Shown piece by piece: positions 1 through 8,080 of a stretch of DNA of 64,000 nt. The translations under genes and the position numbers were made by a program. The notes under the pieces were generated by a model that saw only the letters and a program-made list of their open reading frames with translations, was not told the origin of the DNA and made no database searches. The stretch is from an uncultured Myxococcales bacterium (lineage in GTDB: Bacteria; Myxococcota; Myxococcia; Myxococcales; Myxococcaceae): contig CALJKW010000051.1 of assembly GCA_937980205.1 (NCBI GenBank), positions 186,001 to 250,000 on the forward strand. The letters are read 5' to 3'. Every line of letters starts with the position of its first letter. Within the stretch, counting starts at the first letter, position 1.

Positions 1-309
1 GGCATGAGCGGCACCGGCGGTGGCATGAGCGGCGCGGGCGGTGGCATGAGCGGCACCGGCGGTGGCATGAGCGGCGCCGGCGGAGGAACCTCGAGCGGTA
101 CGGGCGGCGGCTCCGGCACGGCAGGTGGAGCGGCGAGCGGTGGCTCTGGCGGCGGGACGACGAGCGGCACCGGAGGCAGCGGCGGCAGCACCGGCGCCGG
201 CGGTGGCGGTGACGAGATGATGCAGCCCGGCTGCGGCTGCGGCGTGACGTGGTCTCCGCTGCTGCTCGGGCTCGTCGCGCTCGCGCTGCGCCGCCGCCGT
301 TCACGCTGA
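1..309 (+). CDS. C-terminal part of a Gly/Ser-rich surface protein with MYXO-CTERM-like tail
   Basis: The frame is open to the left edge, so only the last ~102 codons are visible. They are a low-complexity Gly/Ser/Thr linker with short units of the MSGTGGG / MSGAGGG type, followed by a compact tail: a Cys-Gly-Cys-Gly motif, a ~15-residue hydrophobic helix and a terminal Arg cluster (RRRRSR). That order (Cys motif, helix, Arg-rich end) is the layout of MYXO-CTERM sorting signals, which in myxobacteria mark exported proteins processed and anchored at the cell surface. The linker would hold a globular N-terminal domain, outside the window, away from the membrane. The function of the missing part is unknown. 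The final codons overlap a 14-nt match to one arm of the REP-like element at 49331-49443. Confidence 0.75.
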   Translation, partial: GMSGTGGGMSGAGGGMSGTGGGMSGAGGGTSSGTGGGSGTAGGAASGGSGGGTTSGTGGSGGSTGAGGGGDEMMQPGCGCGVTWSPLLLGLVALALRRRRSR

Positions 310-312
310 GAG

Positions 313-344
313 GGTCGGCCAGAACAACCAGCGCATTGCCGACC
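313..344. terminator. Possible bidirectional terminator hairpin
   Basis: GGTCGGC (313-319) and GCCGACC (338-344) are perfect inverted repeats with an 18-nt loop, between the convergent ends of the surface protein and the ECF sigma gene. A second small hairpin (CCGCT...AGCGG) follows at 346-361. There is no T tract, so termination is inferred from position only. Confidence 0.3.
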
Positions 345-376
345 TCCGCTGAACGAAGCGGCGGTGCGCGGCGCCT

Positions 377-913
377 TCAGGCCAGGGACGCCTGCAGCGC
401 CTCGAAGTAGGGCGCTTCGACCGCCGCGGCGCCGACGCCCTCCTGCAGCCGCCGCCGCGCCGCATAGAGCCTGGCGTACGCCGTCTGCAGCGGCACGCCG
501 GTGAGCTGGGCGACCTCCTTCATCGGCAGCTGCTCGAGCTCGAAGAGCACGAACGTCTCGCGGCACGGACCCTCGAGGCGGTCGAGCAGCACGTCGAGGC
601 AGTGCCTCGCCTCGCGCTGCGCGAGCTGCCTCGGCCCGTCGTTGAGCACGGGAAGGTCGGGCAGGTCGTCGCCGCAGAGCAGCTCGCGCCACCCGCTCAC
701 CCTTCGCCGGCGGTCGGCGGTCACGCGGCGGCAGATCTCGAACAGCCACGTGCGCTCGGAGGAGCGGCCCTCGAAGGTCCTCCACTTTCGCAGCGCGATG
801 GTGAAGACGTCGTGCGCGGCGTCCTCGACCTCGTGCTCACGGACTCCCAGTCGCCGCACGCACCGGCACACGAACGACACATGGTCTGCGTACACCTCAG
901 AGAAGACCCTCAT
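377..913 (-). CDS. RNA polymerase sigma factor, ECF subfamily
   Basis: About 178 residues, the usual size of an ECF sigma factor. Region 2 (roughly residues 8-75) contains the ED-rich helix (VEDAAHDVF) and the aromatic promoter-melting segment (RSSERTWLFEICRRV). Region 4 (about 120-170) has a helix-turn-helix typical of the family (LPMKEVAQLTGVPLQTAYARLYAARRRL). It would direct core polymerase to its own regulon. I chose the ATG at 913 over the in-frame GTG at 952 because the protein then begins with a normal short N-terminus (MRVFSEVYADHV). A TACATC hexamer sits 9 nt upstream of it, at 923-928. No anti-sigma factor gene adjoins it; the divergent neighbour is a CRP/FNR-type regulator with a palindrome between them. 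Confidence 0.85.
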   Translation of the reverse strand: MRVFSEVYADHVSFVCRCVRRLGVREHEVEDAAHDVFTIALRKWRTFEGRSSERTWLFEICRRVTADRRRRVSGWRELLCGDDLPDLPVLNDGPRQLAQREARHCLDVLLDRLEGPCRETFVLFELEQLPMKEVAQLTGVPLQTAYARLYAARRRLQEGVGAAAVEAPYFEALQASLA

Positions 914-982
914 GGGCCCCGCGATGTACGCGCCGGGAAAATGCCGAAACACGACACGTGGCGGGATCCGCGAGGAAAGTGC

Positions 983-997
983 TCTCGCGCCGCGAGA
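983..997. promoter_or_regulatory. 15-bp palindrome between ECF sigma and CRP-like genes
   Basis: TCTCGCG-C-CGCGAGA is a perfect dyad with one central base, placed 69 bp from the sigma start and 43 bp from the regulator start. It is a plausible operator for the divergent regulator or another dimeric DNA-binding protein. This is inferred from symmetry and position only. Confidence 0.35.
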
Positions 998-1040
998 AAA
1001 CCTCTCGGCGGGTGAGCACGGCGGCCCGGGTTCTGCTGAG

Positions 1041-1769
1041 ATGGGCGCCCGGTCCCCGAAGAAGAAGATGGCCCACCCGCTCTACGAAGCCGTGCCCCCT
1101 GGCACCGCCCGCATCACGCGCGACGGCGAGCGCATCTTCGACAAGGGCGCTCCGGCCACGCACGCGTACTTTCTCCAGGCGGGCGCGGTGGAGATCCGCC
1201 ACGAAGAGCCCTCGGGCCTCGGCGTCGTGGTGAAGGTGCTCGCCGCGCCGAACCTGTTCGGCGTCATCGAGCAGCTCGGCGACGAGCCGGTGTACCTCGA
1301 GAGCGTGCGCTCGCTCGGCGAGGCGCGCATGGTGGTGATCGCGCGGCAGCGGTTCCTGCAGCAGCTGCGCGACGCTCCGGCGTGGTGCTTCGCCGTGCTG
1401 CAGAACACGGGCATCGCGTTCTGCCTCGCGGCGCGCTTCGAGCCGGTGCAGCTCGTCACGCCCGAGGCGAAGCTGGCCAACTACCTGCTCGCGCTCAGGC
1501 GTGTCGCGTCGGTGCGCGCGAAGGGCCGCGACCGCCTCGAGCTCAAGCGCAGCCAGGCCGACTTCGCCGAGGCCATCGGAGCCAGCGAGCGCAGCGTGAG
1601 CCGCATCCTCGCCCGCTGGCAGGACGAGGGCGTGCTCGAGAAGCACGCCGGCCGCTACGAGCTCGTGCGCCCCGACGTGCTGGAGAGCGTCGCCGGCACG
1701 CTGCTCGGCTCGCTCGTGTTCGCCGGTGACGACACGTCCGGCGCCGCCGCCGCGGAGACCGCCCGATGA
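1041..1769 (+). CDS. CRP/FNR family transcriptional regulator
   Basis: The protein is 242 residues. The N-terminal ~125 residues form a cyclic-nucleotide-binding-type beta roll (AYFLQAGAVEIRHEE, NLFGVIEQLGDEPVYLESVRS), followed by the long dimerisation helix. A C-terminal winged helix (about residues 165-220) carries the recognition motif KRSQADFAEAIGASERSVSRIL. The effector pocket shows neither the classic cAMP residues (RxGE...RxS/T) nor FNR iron-sulfur cysteines, so the ligand is unknown. An ATG at 1041 (or 1068) gives a normal-length protein; the open frame extends far upstream but only over the antisense of the sigma gene. The stop overlaps the next gene's ATG (ATGA), so regulator and giant downstream protein are probably co-translated. 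Confidence 0.85.
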   Translation: MGARSPKKKMAHPLYEAVPPGTARITRDGERIFDKGAPATHAYFLQAGAVEIRHEEPSGLGVVVKVLAAPNLFGVIEQLGDEPVYLESVRSLGEARMVVIARQRFLQQLRDAPAWCFAVLQNTGIAFCLAARFEPVQLVTPEAKLANYLLALRRVASVRAKGRDRLELKRSQADFAEAIGASERSVSRILARWQDEGVLEKHAGRYELVRPDVLESVAGTLLGSLVFAGDDTSGAAAAETAR

Positions 1770-4700
1770 GCGTCGCGACCTCGGCGAAGGTGCCGCACCC
1801 GCGGGTCACCACCGCGCAGGCGAAGAAGATCGACCTGACCGAGCGCCAGCTGCAGCGCCTGCTGCCGCTCGAGGGCACGATGCTCGACCACTTCGCCGGG
1901 CTGCTCGCCTCGGCGGAGAAGCGGTGGGGCGACGATGACGGCTCGCTCGAGCCGCGCCACGTCGCGCACGCCTCGGAGCCGGTGCGCGAGCTGATGGCCG
2001 AGGTCTACGCGCGCACGGGCAAGAAGACGCTGCCGCTGGAGGAGATCAAGAAGCAGCTCGGTCACGCGGCGGCGCGGCTCATCGAGAAGGCCGGCGACGG
2101 CAGCGCCCTCAAGCGCGAGGCCACCGAGGCGGTCATCGCGTACGTCGCGAAGGGCTACCGCAAGCAGGTCCTCATCGAGGGCCGCGAGTCGGCGAGCAAC
2201 TTCGGCAGCGCGCTCGGCTTCACGCAGAAGCAGTGGAAGGCGCTGCAGGCGGCGCTGCCCGACGCGTTCCCCGAGCCGTCGTCGGTGGGTACCCCGCCGT
2301 GGCGGCTCGACGGCCTCGCCGCGCAGTACGCGCAGGTGGTGAGCGGCGAGCAGACGCGCAGCGCGTTCATGCGCCGCACCGGCCTCTCGGCGGAGCAGCT
2401 CGAAGGCCTCACGAAGAAAGACCCGCGGCGCTTTCCGTACGTCGAGGCGGGCGAGGCGAAGGAGCTCTCCGACTCCGAGGTGAAGGCGCTCTCGAGCCGG
2501 TGGAAGGAGCTGGTCGTGAGCCGCGTCGCCGGCGTCGAGGCGTTCCTCTCGGCGACGACGATCTCGAAGAGCAGGCTCAACGCGCTGCGCGACACGTTCC
2601 CCTCGTTGTTCCCCGCTCCCGGCGCGGCGACGACGCTCGGCAGCACCGAGCTCTCCGAGGCGATGGCGACGGCCGTCGGCAAGTTCGCCCGCAAGGTGCA
2701 GGAGGCGCGGCCGCTGGCGACGGTGAGCGAGATCGTGGCGGAGTGGAACTCGGACCTCGCGAAGGTGAACCGCTTCGGCGAGCTCTCCGACACGCGCTAC
2801 TACAACCTGCGCGCGAAGCTGAAAGACGCGTTCCCCGCGCCGGTGCGCGGCGAAGAGGCGAAGGAGCTCGTCGAGGCCACCGCGAAGGAGCTGCTCGCCG
2901 CGAACCCCGGCCTCGACTTCGAGCAGCTCAGCGCGAAGGTGGTCGACGCGCTCGGGCCGCTCAGCCCGTTCCGGCTCGAGGCGCTGCGCAAGCTCGTGCC
3001 CGGCAAGCCGGGGCGCAAGGCGGCCGAGGTGCACGAGACGCAGTCTTCGCGCGGCGGCACGGCGTCGCTGCGGTCGACGCTGCCGGTGGTCTCGCTGTAC
3101 CGGCTGGCGGTGCGGGCGGCGAGCCCGGGGACGACGTGGCCGGAGATCGTCGAGCGGGTGAACGCGCAGCTCGAGAAGCGCGGCGTGAAGGGCGCCGCGG
3201 CGGCCGACGTGAACCGCCGGCTCATCTTCGACGGGCAGCCGACGCTCGAGCAGCACCAGGCGAAGGTCATCGCCGCGATCATCGCGGAGTACGCGCGCGC
3301 CGCACCCAAGGGCGCCTCGGAGACCGAGGTGCTCGCGGCGGTGGTGGCCGACTACCCGCGGCTGAGCTCGTTCTACGTCGCCAAGTTCCGCGACGACTGG
3401 ACGAAGAACCCGAAGGACTTCCCCGAGCTCGCGCCGTTCATCGAGCACGGGAAGCTGAAGCTCTCGGGCCGCGGCGAGACCTCGAAGGCGCCGCGCTACG
3501 TGGGCGGCTGGGACGTCGACCGCGCGCTGTCGGGCGGCAGCGCGAAGGAGACCGCCGCGGTCGTCGATCTCGTCGAGTCGGCGCGCGTCGACGTGCGCCT
3601 GCCGCTGATCGATCGCGCGAAGGAGAAGCTGCTCGACGGCAAGCCGCTCGCGAAGACGAACCTGCTGTGGATCTCGCACCTGCTGGGCAACACCTTCCCG
3701 CTCGGCCTCGCGCTGTCGGATGCGGGCGCGAGCGGGCCGCGGGCGCACGTGGTGGGCTCTCCGTACGGCAGCAACCCGGCGGTGGCGCAGGCGCTGCGCA
3801 ACGAGGGTTTCAACGTCGACGTGCCCGAGCTGTCGGTCGAGTCGTACCGCGCGGCGGTGAAGAAGGCGCTCGACGCGACCATCGCCGAGCACCGGAAGAA
3901 CCGCGACCCGATCGTGGTCGTCGACGACGGCGGCCTGGTCGCCGAGCTGCTGCACTCGGACCCGAAGTACAAAGACGTGCTCGACCAGGTGCGCATCGTG
4001 GAGCAGACGACGCGCGGCATCATCTCGGCGGAAGAGAGCGACCTGAAGACGCCGGTCATCGCGGTCGCCCGCTCGAAGAGCAAGGAGTACGAGGCGCAGT
4101 TCATCGGGCGCGTCGTCGCGACGAAGATGCTCTACGCGATGCAGCGGCTCGGTCAGTCGCTCGACGGCAAACACGTGACGGTCGTCGGCTACGGCTTCGT
4201 CGGCCAGGCGCTCGCGAAGGCGATGAAGGACCTCGGCGCCGTCGTCACCGTCGTCGAGCGCGGCGACGAGGCCGCCGCGGCGGCGCGCAAGGCCGGCTAC
4301 AAGGTGAGCTCGCTCGAGGCCGCCGCGAAGAACACCGACGTGCTCGTCGGCGCGACGGGCAAGACGTCGATCGACCTCGCGACGCTGAAGCACCTCAAAG
4401 ACGGGGCCATCGTCGCGTCGGCGTCGTCGAAGCAGGTGGAGATCGACATGCAGGGCCTCGCGGGCGCGAGCAGGCGCCGCGAGCGCGTCGAGGGCCAGAG
4501 CCCGGCGCTGCGCCTGCCCGACTACCACTACCAGCTCGGCGGCAAGCAGCTGACCGTGGTGGGCGACGGGTGGCCGGTGAACTTCGACGGTGACGTTGCG
4601 GGCCTGCCGGCGGACGAGATTCAGATCACCCTGGCGGCGCTCTTCGCCGGCGCGCTGCAGGCCGCGGGGCGGCAGACGGTGTGGAAGCGCGGCGTCATTC

Positions 4701-5224
4701 CGCTCGACGCCGAGACCGACGCGTGGCTGCTGCGCGAGTTCAAGGAGCTTCGCGCGGGCATGAAGCCGACGCCGATCTCCAACCCCAGCGACTGGCTCGG
4801 CCTCGCGCGCGAGCTCGGAGCGCCCGGCGAGGCCGACGCGCCCGGCAAGCTCGACCTCGCGGCGCGGTTCAGGCTGAAGGACCGCGGGCTCGCCGAGCAG
4901 ATCGCCGCGGGCTGGAGCGAGCACCCGCCCTACATGCCGGTCGAGGAGCGGCTGCAGAAGATCCTCGGTGAGAAGGTGACGTTCCAGCAGTTCGACAGGC
5001 TGAGGAAGGCGCTGCCCGACGTGCTCGGCAAGATCGAGGTCGGCAACGAGCTCGACGACGCCACGCTCAAGCGGCTCGCGAAGATCCTCAACGCCCCCGA
5101 CCGGCCGTCGCTCGACGTCGTCGCCGAGCAGCTCAACGCCGACCCCCTGTTCTCGAAGGTGAAGGAGAACTGGACGCGCGGGGTCATCAAGGGCGTCGTC
5201 GCGAAGTACGCGAAGTACTTCTGA
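1766..5224 (+). CDS. Giant helical-repeat protein with embedded S-adenosylhomocysteine hydrolase-like module
   Basis: The protein is 1152 residues with no signal peptide or membrane segment. Residues ~1-600 are helical with recurrent units ending in motifs such as LRDTFPSLFP, LRAKLKDAFP and LQAALPDAFP; one more (FDRLRKALPDVL) occurs near the C-terminus. Residues ~630-900 resemble S-adenosylhomocysteine hydrolase (SAHH) throughout: His638 in ISHLLGNTFPL, the VVDDGG motif (Asp720-721), EQTTRG (746-751) where SAHH has EETTTG, KSK at 771-773, then a Rossmann loop GYGFVG (808-813) for NAD. The Asp-Asn pair after KSK is not conserved (Glu-Ala), the catalytic Glu is Gln, and the C-terminal SAHH tail is absent. 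It may therefore bind NAD or a nucleoside without ordinary hydrolase activity. It is coupled by ATGA to the CRP-like gene. Its role is unknown; regulation or metabolite sensing is only a guess. Confidence 0.75.
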   Translation: MSVATSAKVPHPRVTTAQAKKIDLTERQLQRLLPLEGTMLDHFAGLLASAEKRWGDDDGSLEPRHVAHASEPVRELMAEVYARTGKKTLPLEEIKKQLGHAAARLIEKAGDGSALKREATEAVIAYVAKGYRKQVLIEGRESASNFGSALGFTQKQWKALQAALPDAFPEPSSVGTPPWRLDGLAAQYAQVVSGEQTRSAFMRRTGLSAEQLEGLTKKDPRRFPYVEAGEAKELSDSEVKALSSRWKELVVSRVAGVEAFLSATTISKSRLNALRDTFPSLFPAPGAATTLGSTELSEAMATAVGKFARKVQEARPLATVSEIVAEWNSDLAKVNRFGELSDTRYYNLRAKLKDAFPAPVRGEEAKELVEATAKELLAANPGLDFEQLSAKVVDALGPLSPFRLEALRKLVPGKPGRKAAEVHETQSSRGGTASLRSTLPVVSLYRLAVRAASPGTTWPEIVERVNAQLEKRGVKGAAAADVNRRLIFDGQPTLEQHQAKVIAAIIAEYARAAPKGASETEVLAAVVADYPRLSSFYVAKFRDDWTKNPKDFPELAPFIEHGKLKLSGRGETSKAPRYVGGWDVDRALSGGSAKETAAVVDLVESARVDVRLPLIDRAKEKLLDGKPLAKTNLLWISHLLGNTFPLGLALSDAGASGPRAHVVGSPYGSNPAVAQALRNEGFNVDVPELSVESYRAAVKKALDATIAEHRKNRDPIVVVDDGGLVAELLHSDPKYKDVLDQVRIVEQTTRGIISAEESDLKTPVIAVARSKSKEYEAQFIGRVVATKMLYAMQRLGQSLDGKHVTVVGYGFVGQALAKAMKDLGAVVTVVERGDEAAAAARKAGYKVSSLEAAAKNTDVLVGATGKTSIDLATLKHLKDGAIVASASSKQVEIDMQGLAGASRRRERVEGQSPALRLPDYHYQLGGKQLTVVGDGWPVNFDGDVAGLPADEIQITLAALFAGALQAAGRQTVWKRGVIPLDAETDAWLLREFKELRAGMKPTPISNPSDWLGLARELGAPGEADAPGKLDLAARFRLKDRGLAEQIAAGWSEHPPYMPVEERLQKILGEKVTFQQFDRLRKALPDVLGKIEVGNELDDATLKRLAKILNAPDRPSLDVVAEQLNADPLFSKVKENWTRGVIKGVVAKYAKYF

Positions 5225-5246
5225 GCTCTGAGGCCCGGTCGCCCGC

Positions 5247-5270
5247 CGCCGAGCGCCTCGTCACTCGGCG
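5247..5270. terminator. GC-rich hairpin between convergent genes
   Basis: CGCCGAG (5247-5253) pairs with CTCGGCG (5264-5270) across a 10-nt loop, overlapping the last codons of the minus-strand gene. It has no T tract. It may terminate transcription in both directions. Confidence 0.35.
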
Positions 5271-7903
5271 AGGAACCTCCTCGTCCACTCGACCGCGGTG
5301 GGGATGCTCTGAGGGTGGCGGCGCACGTTGTGCGTCACCCGCCCGTCGGGGTCGCCCGAGTCGTTCACCGTCTTGATGTACGGCTTGTCGTTGTCGTCGA
5401 TGACGGTCGGGGAGATCTTCCCGTCCTTGCCGACGACCAGGTCCTTCGTCATGTCGACGAACTCGTCGATCTTCGAAGCCGGCAGCCTCGAGATCTTCTC
5501 CCACAGCTCGGCGGGCTTCATGCCCATCGCCGGAGCGAGCTGCTGAATCATCATGCCGACGTTGCGCCCGTCCGAGCGCCTGAGGTCGGACAGCTCGTCC
5601 GCGCGCGCGCGGTCGATGCCGGCGGCCTCGAGGTACGCCTGCGCGTCGTCCTCGGCGGCCTTCTCCTTCTTCGCCGCCTTCCGTTCGGCCGCGATGCCCT
5701 TGATGATGGTTCCGCCGATGACCAGCGCCGCGCCGGCGATCTGCCCCCACACCGGCACCACCTGCATGCCGGCCGCCGCGGCGAGCGTGTCGACGGCCAG
5801 CACCGCTCCGCCGATCGCCGACAGCGTCGAACCCGAGCCCTCGAGCAGCTCTCCCTTCATGAACGACTGCGCGGCCGAGACCCCGTCCAGCACCGCGCCG
5901 ATGCCGCTCGCCACGCCGCCGAACGTCTTCGCGAGCGCCGCGCCGTCCTTCGCGACCGTGAGGCCGGCGTCCGTCCACGCCTTCGCCTTCGCCTTCGCGA
6001 TCGCCTCGAGGCCCCAGCCGATGCTCTCGCCGGTCGGCGACAGAATCTCCGTCACGCCCTTCACCTGCGTCTTCAGCTGATCGCTGCCCAGGTGCTCGAG
6101 GCCCGCGAGCGCGCTCGTCGCCCACGCGAGGCCCTTGAGCGCGTTGAAGGTGCCGGCGTCCGCCTTCACCGAGCGCAGCTTCGTGTCGAACGCCTTCACC
6201 GCCGCCTGGTCGCCGTCGACGACCTTCTTCAGCGCGTCGACCGCGTCGTCGAGCTTCTTGCCGTCGACCGTCAGCACTCCGCCCGCGGCCTTGAGCTTGT
6301 CGAGCACCTGCTTCGCGGCCTCGGGCTTGCCCGCCGCGACCAGGTCGAGCGCCTGCTGGCCCATCGCCTTCACGACCAGCTGCGGCGCGTACTTGCCGAG
6401 CTTGCCGATGTCCTTCGACGTCTCCAGGAACGTCGGCTTCCCCTTCGCGAGGTCGCGCACCGCGTCGGCGACGACCTGCTGGCCGCCCTGGGTCGAGAGC
6501 GCCTCGGGCAACAGCTCGTAGCCCTTCTCGTAGAGGCGCGACTTGTCGGAGATGAAGCTCGCCGCCCGCGCGAGCTTCGCCCCCGAAGCCTCGAACGCGT
6601 CGAACTCGGCCTTGTGCCGCGCCTTGAACGCGTTCAGCGCCGCCTGCTGCTTGTCGCCCGAGAGCATCGGCCCGAAGCCGGCCACCAGCCGCCCCAGGTC
6701 GCCCTTCACGCCGGAGATCTTCTCGCTCTGCTTCGCGAAGTCGTCGGTCAGCTCTTTCACGCGCGTGTCGACCAGCACGTGAAGCCTCGCGGCGAGCTCG
6801 GGCTTGCCGGCCTTCTTCAGCGCCGTGGCGAGCTGGTACGCCTCTTCGAGGCCCTCGCCGTTCTTCATCTTCGCGTCGAGGGTCTTGATGACGGCGCTGT
6901 CCATGCCGGTGACCGACTTCGCCACCTGGCCGGAGAGCTCGTACCGCGCGAGGCCGTGGGTCTTGCTCATCGCGTCGATCAGCTTCTCGGCGACCGCGCC
7001 GTCCCCGTTGGCCTGCTTCGCGATCGCGGCGATCTGCGGCGCCGCCGCCTTCACCAGCGCCTCCTGGTGCGGCTTCGTCGCGCTGTCGAGCTGCAGCGCC
7101 AGCATCTGCGCCGCGTTCGTCGCGCCGGCGTTCTTCAGCGCGGTCGAGATGCGGCCGACGTCGACCTCGACGGCCTTCTGCGCGCTGACGCCGACCACGG
7201 GCGCCCCGATGACCTTCACCTGCTGATCGCGCGTGGTGCTCGCGAGGTCGGCCACGTCCGACTGGTTCCTGGCCGCTTCACGCACCGCGGCGTCGGGGCT
7301 CTGCTTCGCCTCGGCGAGCGCCTTCGGCTCGCGCTGCTCGAGCTCTCTGGTGAGGGCCGACTTCGCCTTCTGAAGCGACGCGATGTTGGCCTCCAGCGCC
7401 TCGAGCTGCTTGCCCAGCTTCTCGGCCTGTGCGGCCAGCTTCGCCGCCGCCGGGTGCAACAGCCCCGAGCGGTGCTTCTTGGCCTCGGCCTCGGCCTCGG
7501 TGACCTTCGCCGAGATGGCTCTCGAGAGCGGGCCGAGGCGTGCCTTCGCCGCCGCGAGCTCGGCCTCGACGTTCTGCAGCCGGGCGTACGTGGCGCTGAC
7601 GCCGTCGCGAGCCGACCCGCTCGTCGCCACGGCGGCGTCGAAGGTCTTCTTGAGCGCGTCGCGCTTGGGCAGCTCGGCCTTCAGCTGGGCGCCGAGCTGC
7701 GCTTTGAGCTGCAGCAGGGCGGTTCGCTTGTCGGCGTGGGCCGGGTTCGCGAGCGCCTCGTCGATGCGGCGAAGCTGGTCCTGCAGCTTCGCGATCGACT
7801 GGTCGGCGGCGTCGAGGCGGCCGGCGAGGTCGCCGAGGGCGACGTTGTCGGCGGGCGGCGGGGTGGTCTTCGTGAGCGGGGTGCGGGCGACAGGTCCGGG
7901 CAT
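5261..7903 (-). CDS. Large alpha-helical protein with C-terminal Gly-rich hydrophobic region, function unknown
   Basis: The protein is 880 residues if started at the ATG at 7903, which has an AGGGG ribosome-binding site; the open frame runs on to 8065 without support. There is no signal peptide. Residues ~15-210 are coiled-coil (LAGRLDAADQSIAKLQDQL and heptad-like Ala/Glu/Lys segments). The middle is helical and Ala/Lys-rich. Residues ~650-740 form two or three Gly/Ala-rich hydrophobic stretches (GGVASGIGAVLDGVSAA, GQIAGAALVIGGTIIKGI) resembling membrane-inserting glycine zippers. A short soluble C-terminal domain follows. The layout recalls secreted effectors or translocator proteins of specialised secretion systems, but no toxin motif is recognisable. 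It diverges from the lipoprotein gene at 8081 across a region holding two palindromes. Confidence 0.7.
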   Translation of the reverse strand: MPGPVARTPLTKTTPPPADNVALGDLAGRLDAADQSIAKLQDQLRRIDEALANPAHADKRTALLQLKAQLGAQLKAELPKRDALKKTFDAAVATSGSARDGVSATYARLQNVEAELAAAKARLGPLSRAISAKVTEAEAEAKKHRSGLLHPAAAKLAAQAEKLGKQLEALEANIASLQKAKSALTRELEQREPKALAEAKQSPDAAVREAARNQSDVADLASTTRDQQVKVIGAPVVGVSAQKAVEVDVGRISTALKNAGATNAAQMLALQLDSATKPHQEALVKAAAPQIAAIAKQANGDGAVAEKLIDAMSKTHGLARYELSGQVAKSVTGMDSAVIKTLDAKMKNGEGLEEAYQLATALKKAGKPELAARLHVLVDTRVKELTDDFAKQSEKISGVKGDLGRLVAGFGPMLSGDKQQAALNAFKARHKAEFDAFEASGAKLARAASFISDKSRLYEKGYELLPEALSTQGGQQVVADAVRDLAKGKPTFLETSKDIGKLGKYAPQLVVKAMGQQALDLVAAGKPEAAKQVLDKLKAAGGVLTVDGKKLDDAVDALKKVVDGDQAAVKAFDTKLRSVKADAGTFNALKGLAWATSALAGLEHLGSDQLKTQVKGVTEILSPTGESIGWGLEAIAKAKAKAWTDAGLTVAKDGAALAKTFGGVASGIGAVLDGVSAAQSFMKGELLEGSGSTLSAIGGAVLAVDTLAAAAGMQVVPVWGQIAGAALVIGGTIIKGIAAERKAAKKEKAAEDDAQAYLEAAGIDRARADELSDLRRSDGRNVGMMIQQLAPAMGMKPAELWEKISRLPASKIDEFVDMTKDLVVGKDGKISPTVIDDNDKPYIKTVNDSGDPDGRVTHNVRRHPQSIPTAVEWTRRFLAE

Positions 7904-7999
7904 GTCGGTCCCCTGGAGCAATGCCTGCGCCGGAGGCGGGGGCCCGTGAATCCAGCCGATTGCGGTGCCCGGGCGCCGGTAAGTCTTCGTCACGTCTCG

Positions 8000-8027
8000 G
8001 GACATGTCCTGTCGGCTCGAGCCGACA
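8000..8027. promoter_or_regulatory. Two abutting palindromes in a divergent intergenic region
   Basis: GGACATGTCC (8000-8009) is followed directly by the 18-bp perfect palindrome TGTCGGCTCGAGCCGACA (8010-8027). They lie 54 bp before the lipoprotein ATG (8081) and 97 bp before the minus-strand ATG (7903). This is a likely operator for one or two dimeric regulators. The regulator is unknown. Confidence 0.5.
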
Positions 8028-8080
8028 ACTGTTGGACGCGGCCGTGAGATCGAATCCGCCACCACCGGCCACCAAGCGTC

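Noticed and set aside
1..210. Tandem repeat of GGCATGAGCGGC-type units as a regulatory or mobile repeat
   Set aside because: In frame it encodes a Gly/Ser linker of a surface protein; no non-coding role needs to be invoked.
1655..4924. 1089-codon open frame on the minus strand
   Set aside because: It is antisense to the SAHH-like gene, is Arg/Leu/Glu-biased as expected from GC-rich third positions, and shows no domain; a codon-bias shadow.
5315..8047. 910-codon open frame on the plus strand
   Set aside because: Antisense to the helical protein at 5261-7903, with repetitive LRRL/VLRR composition and no start support.
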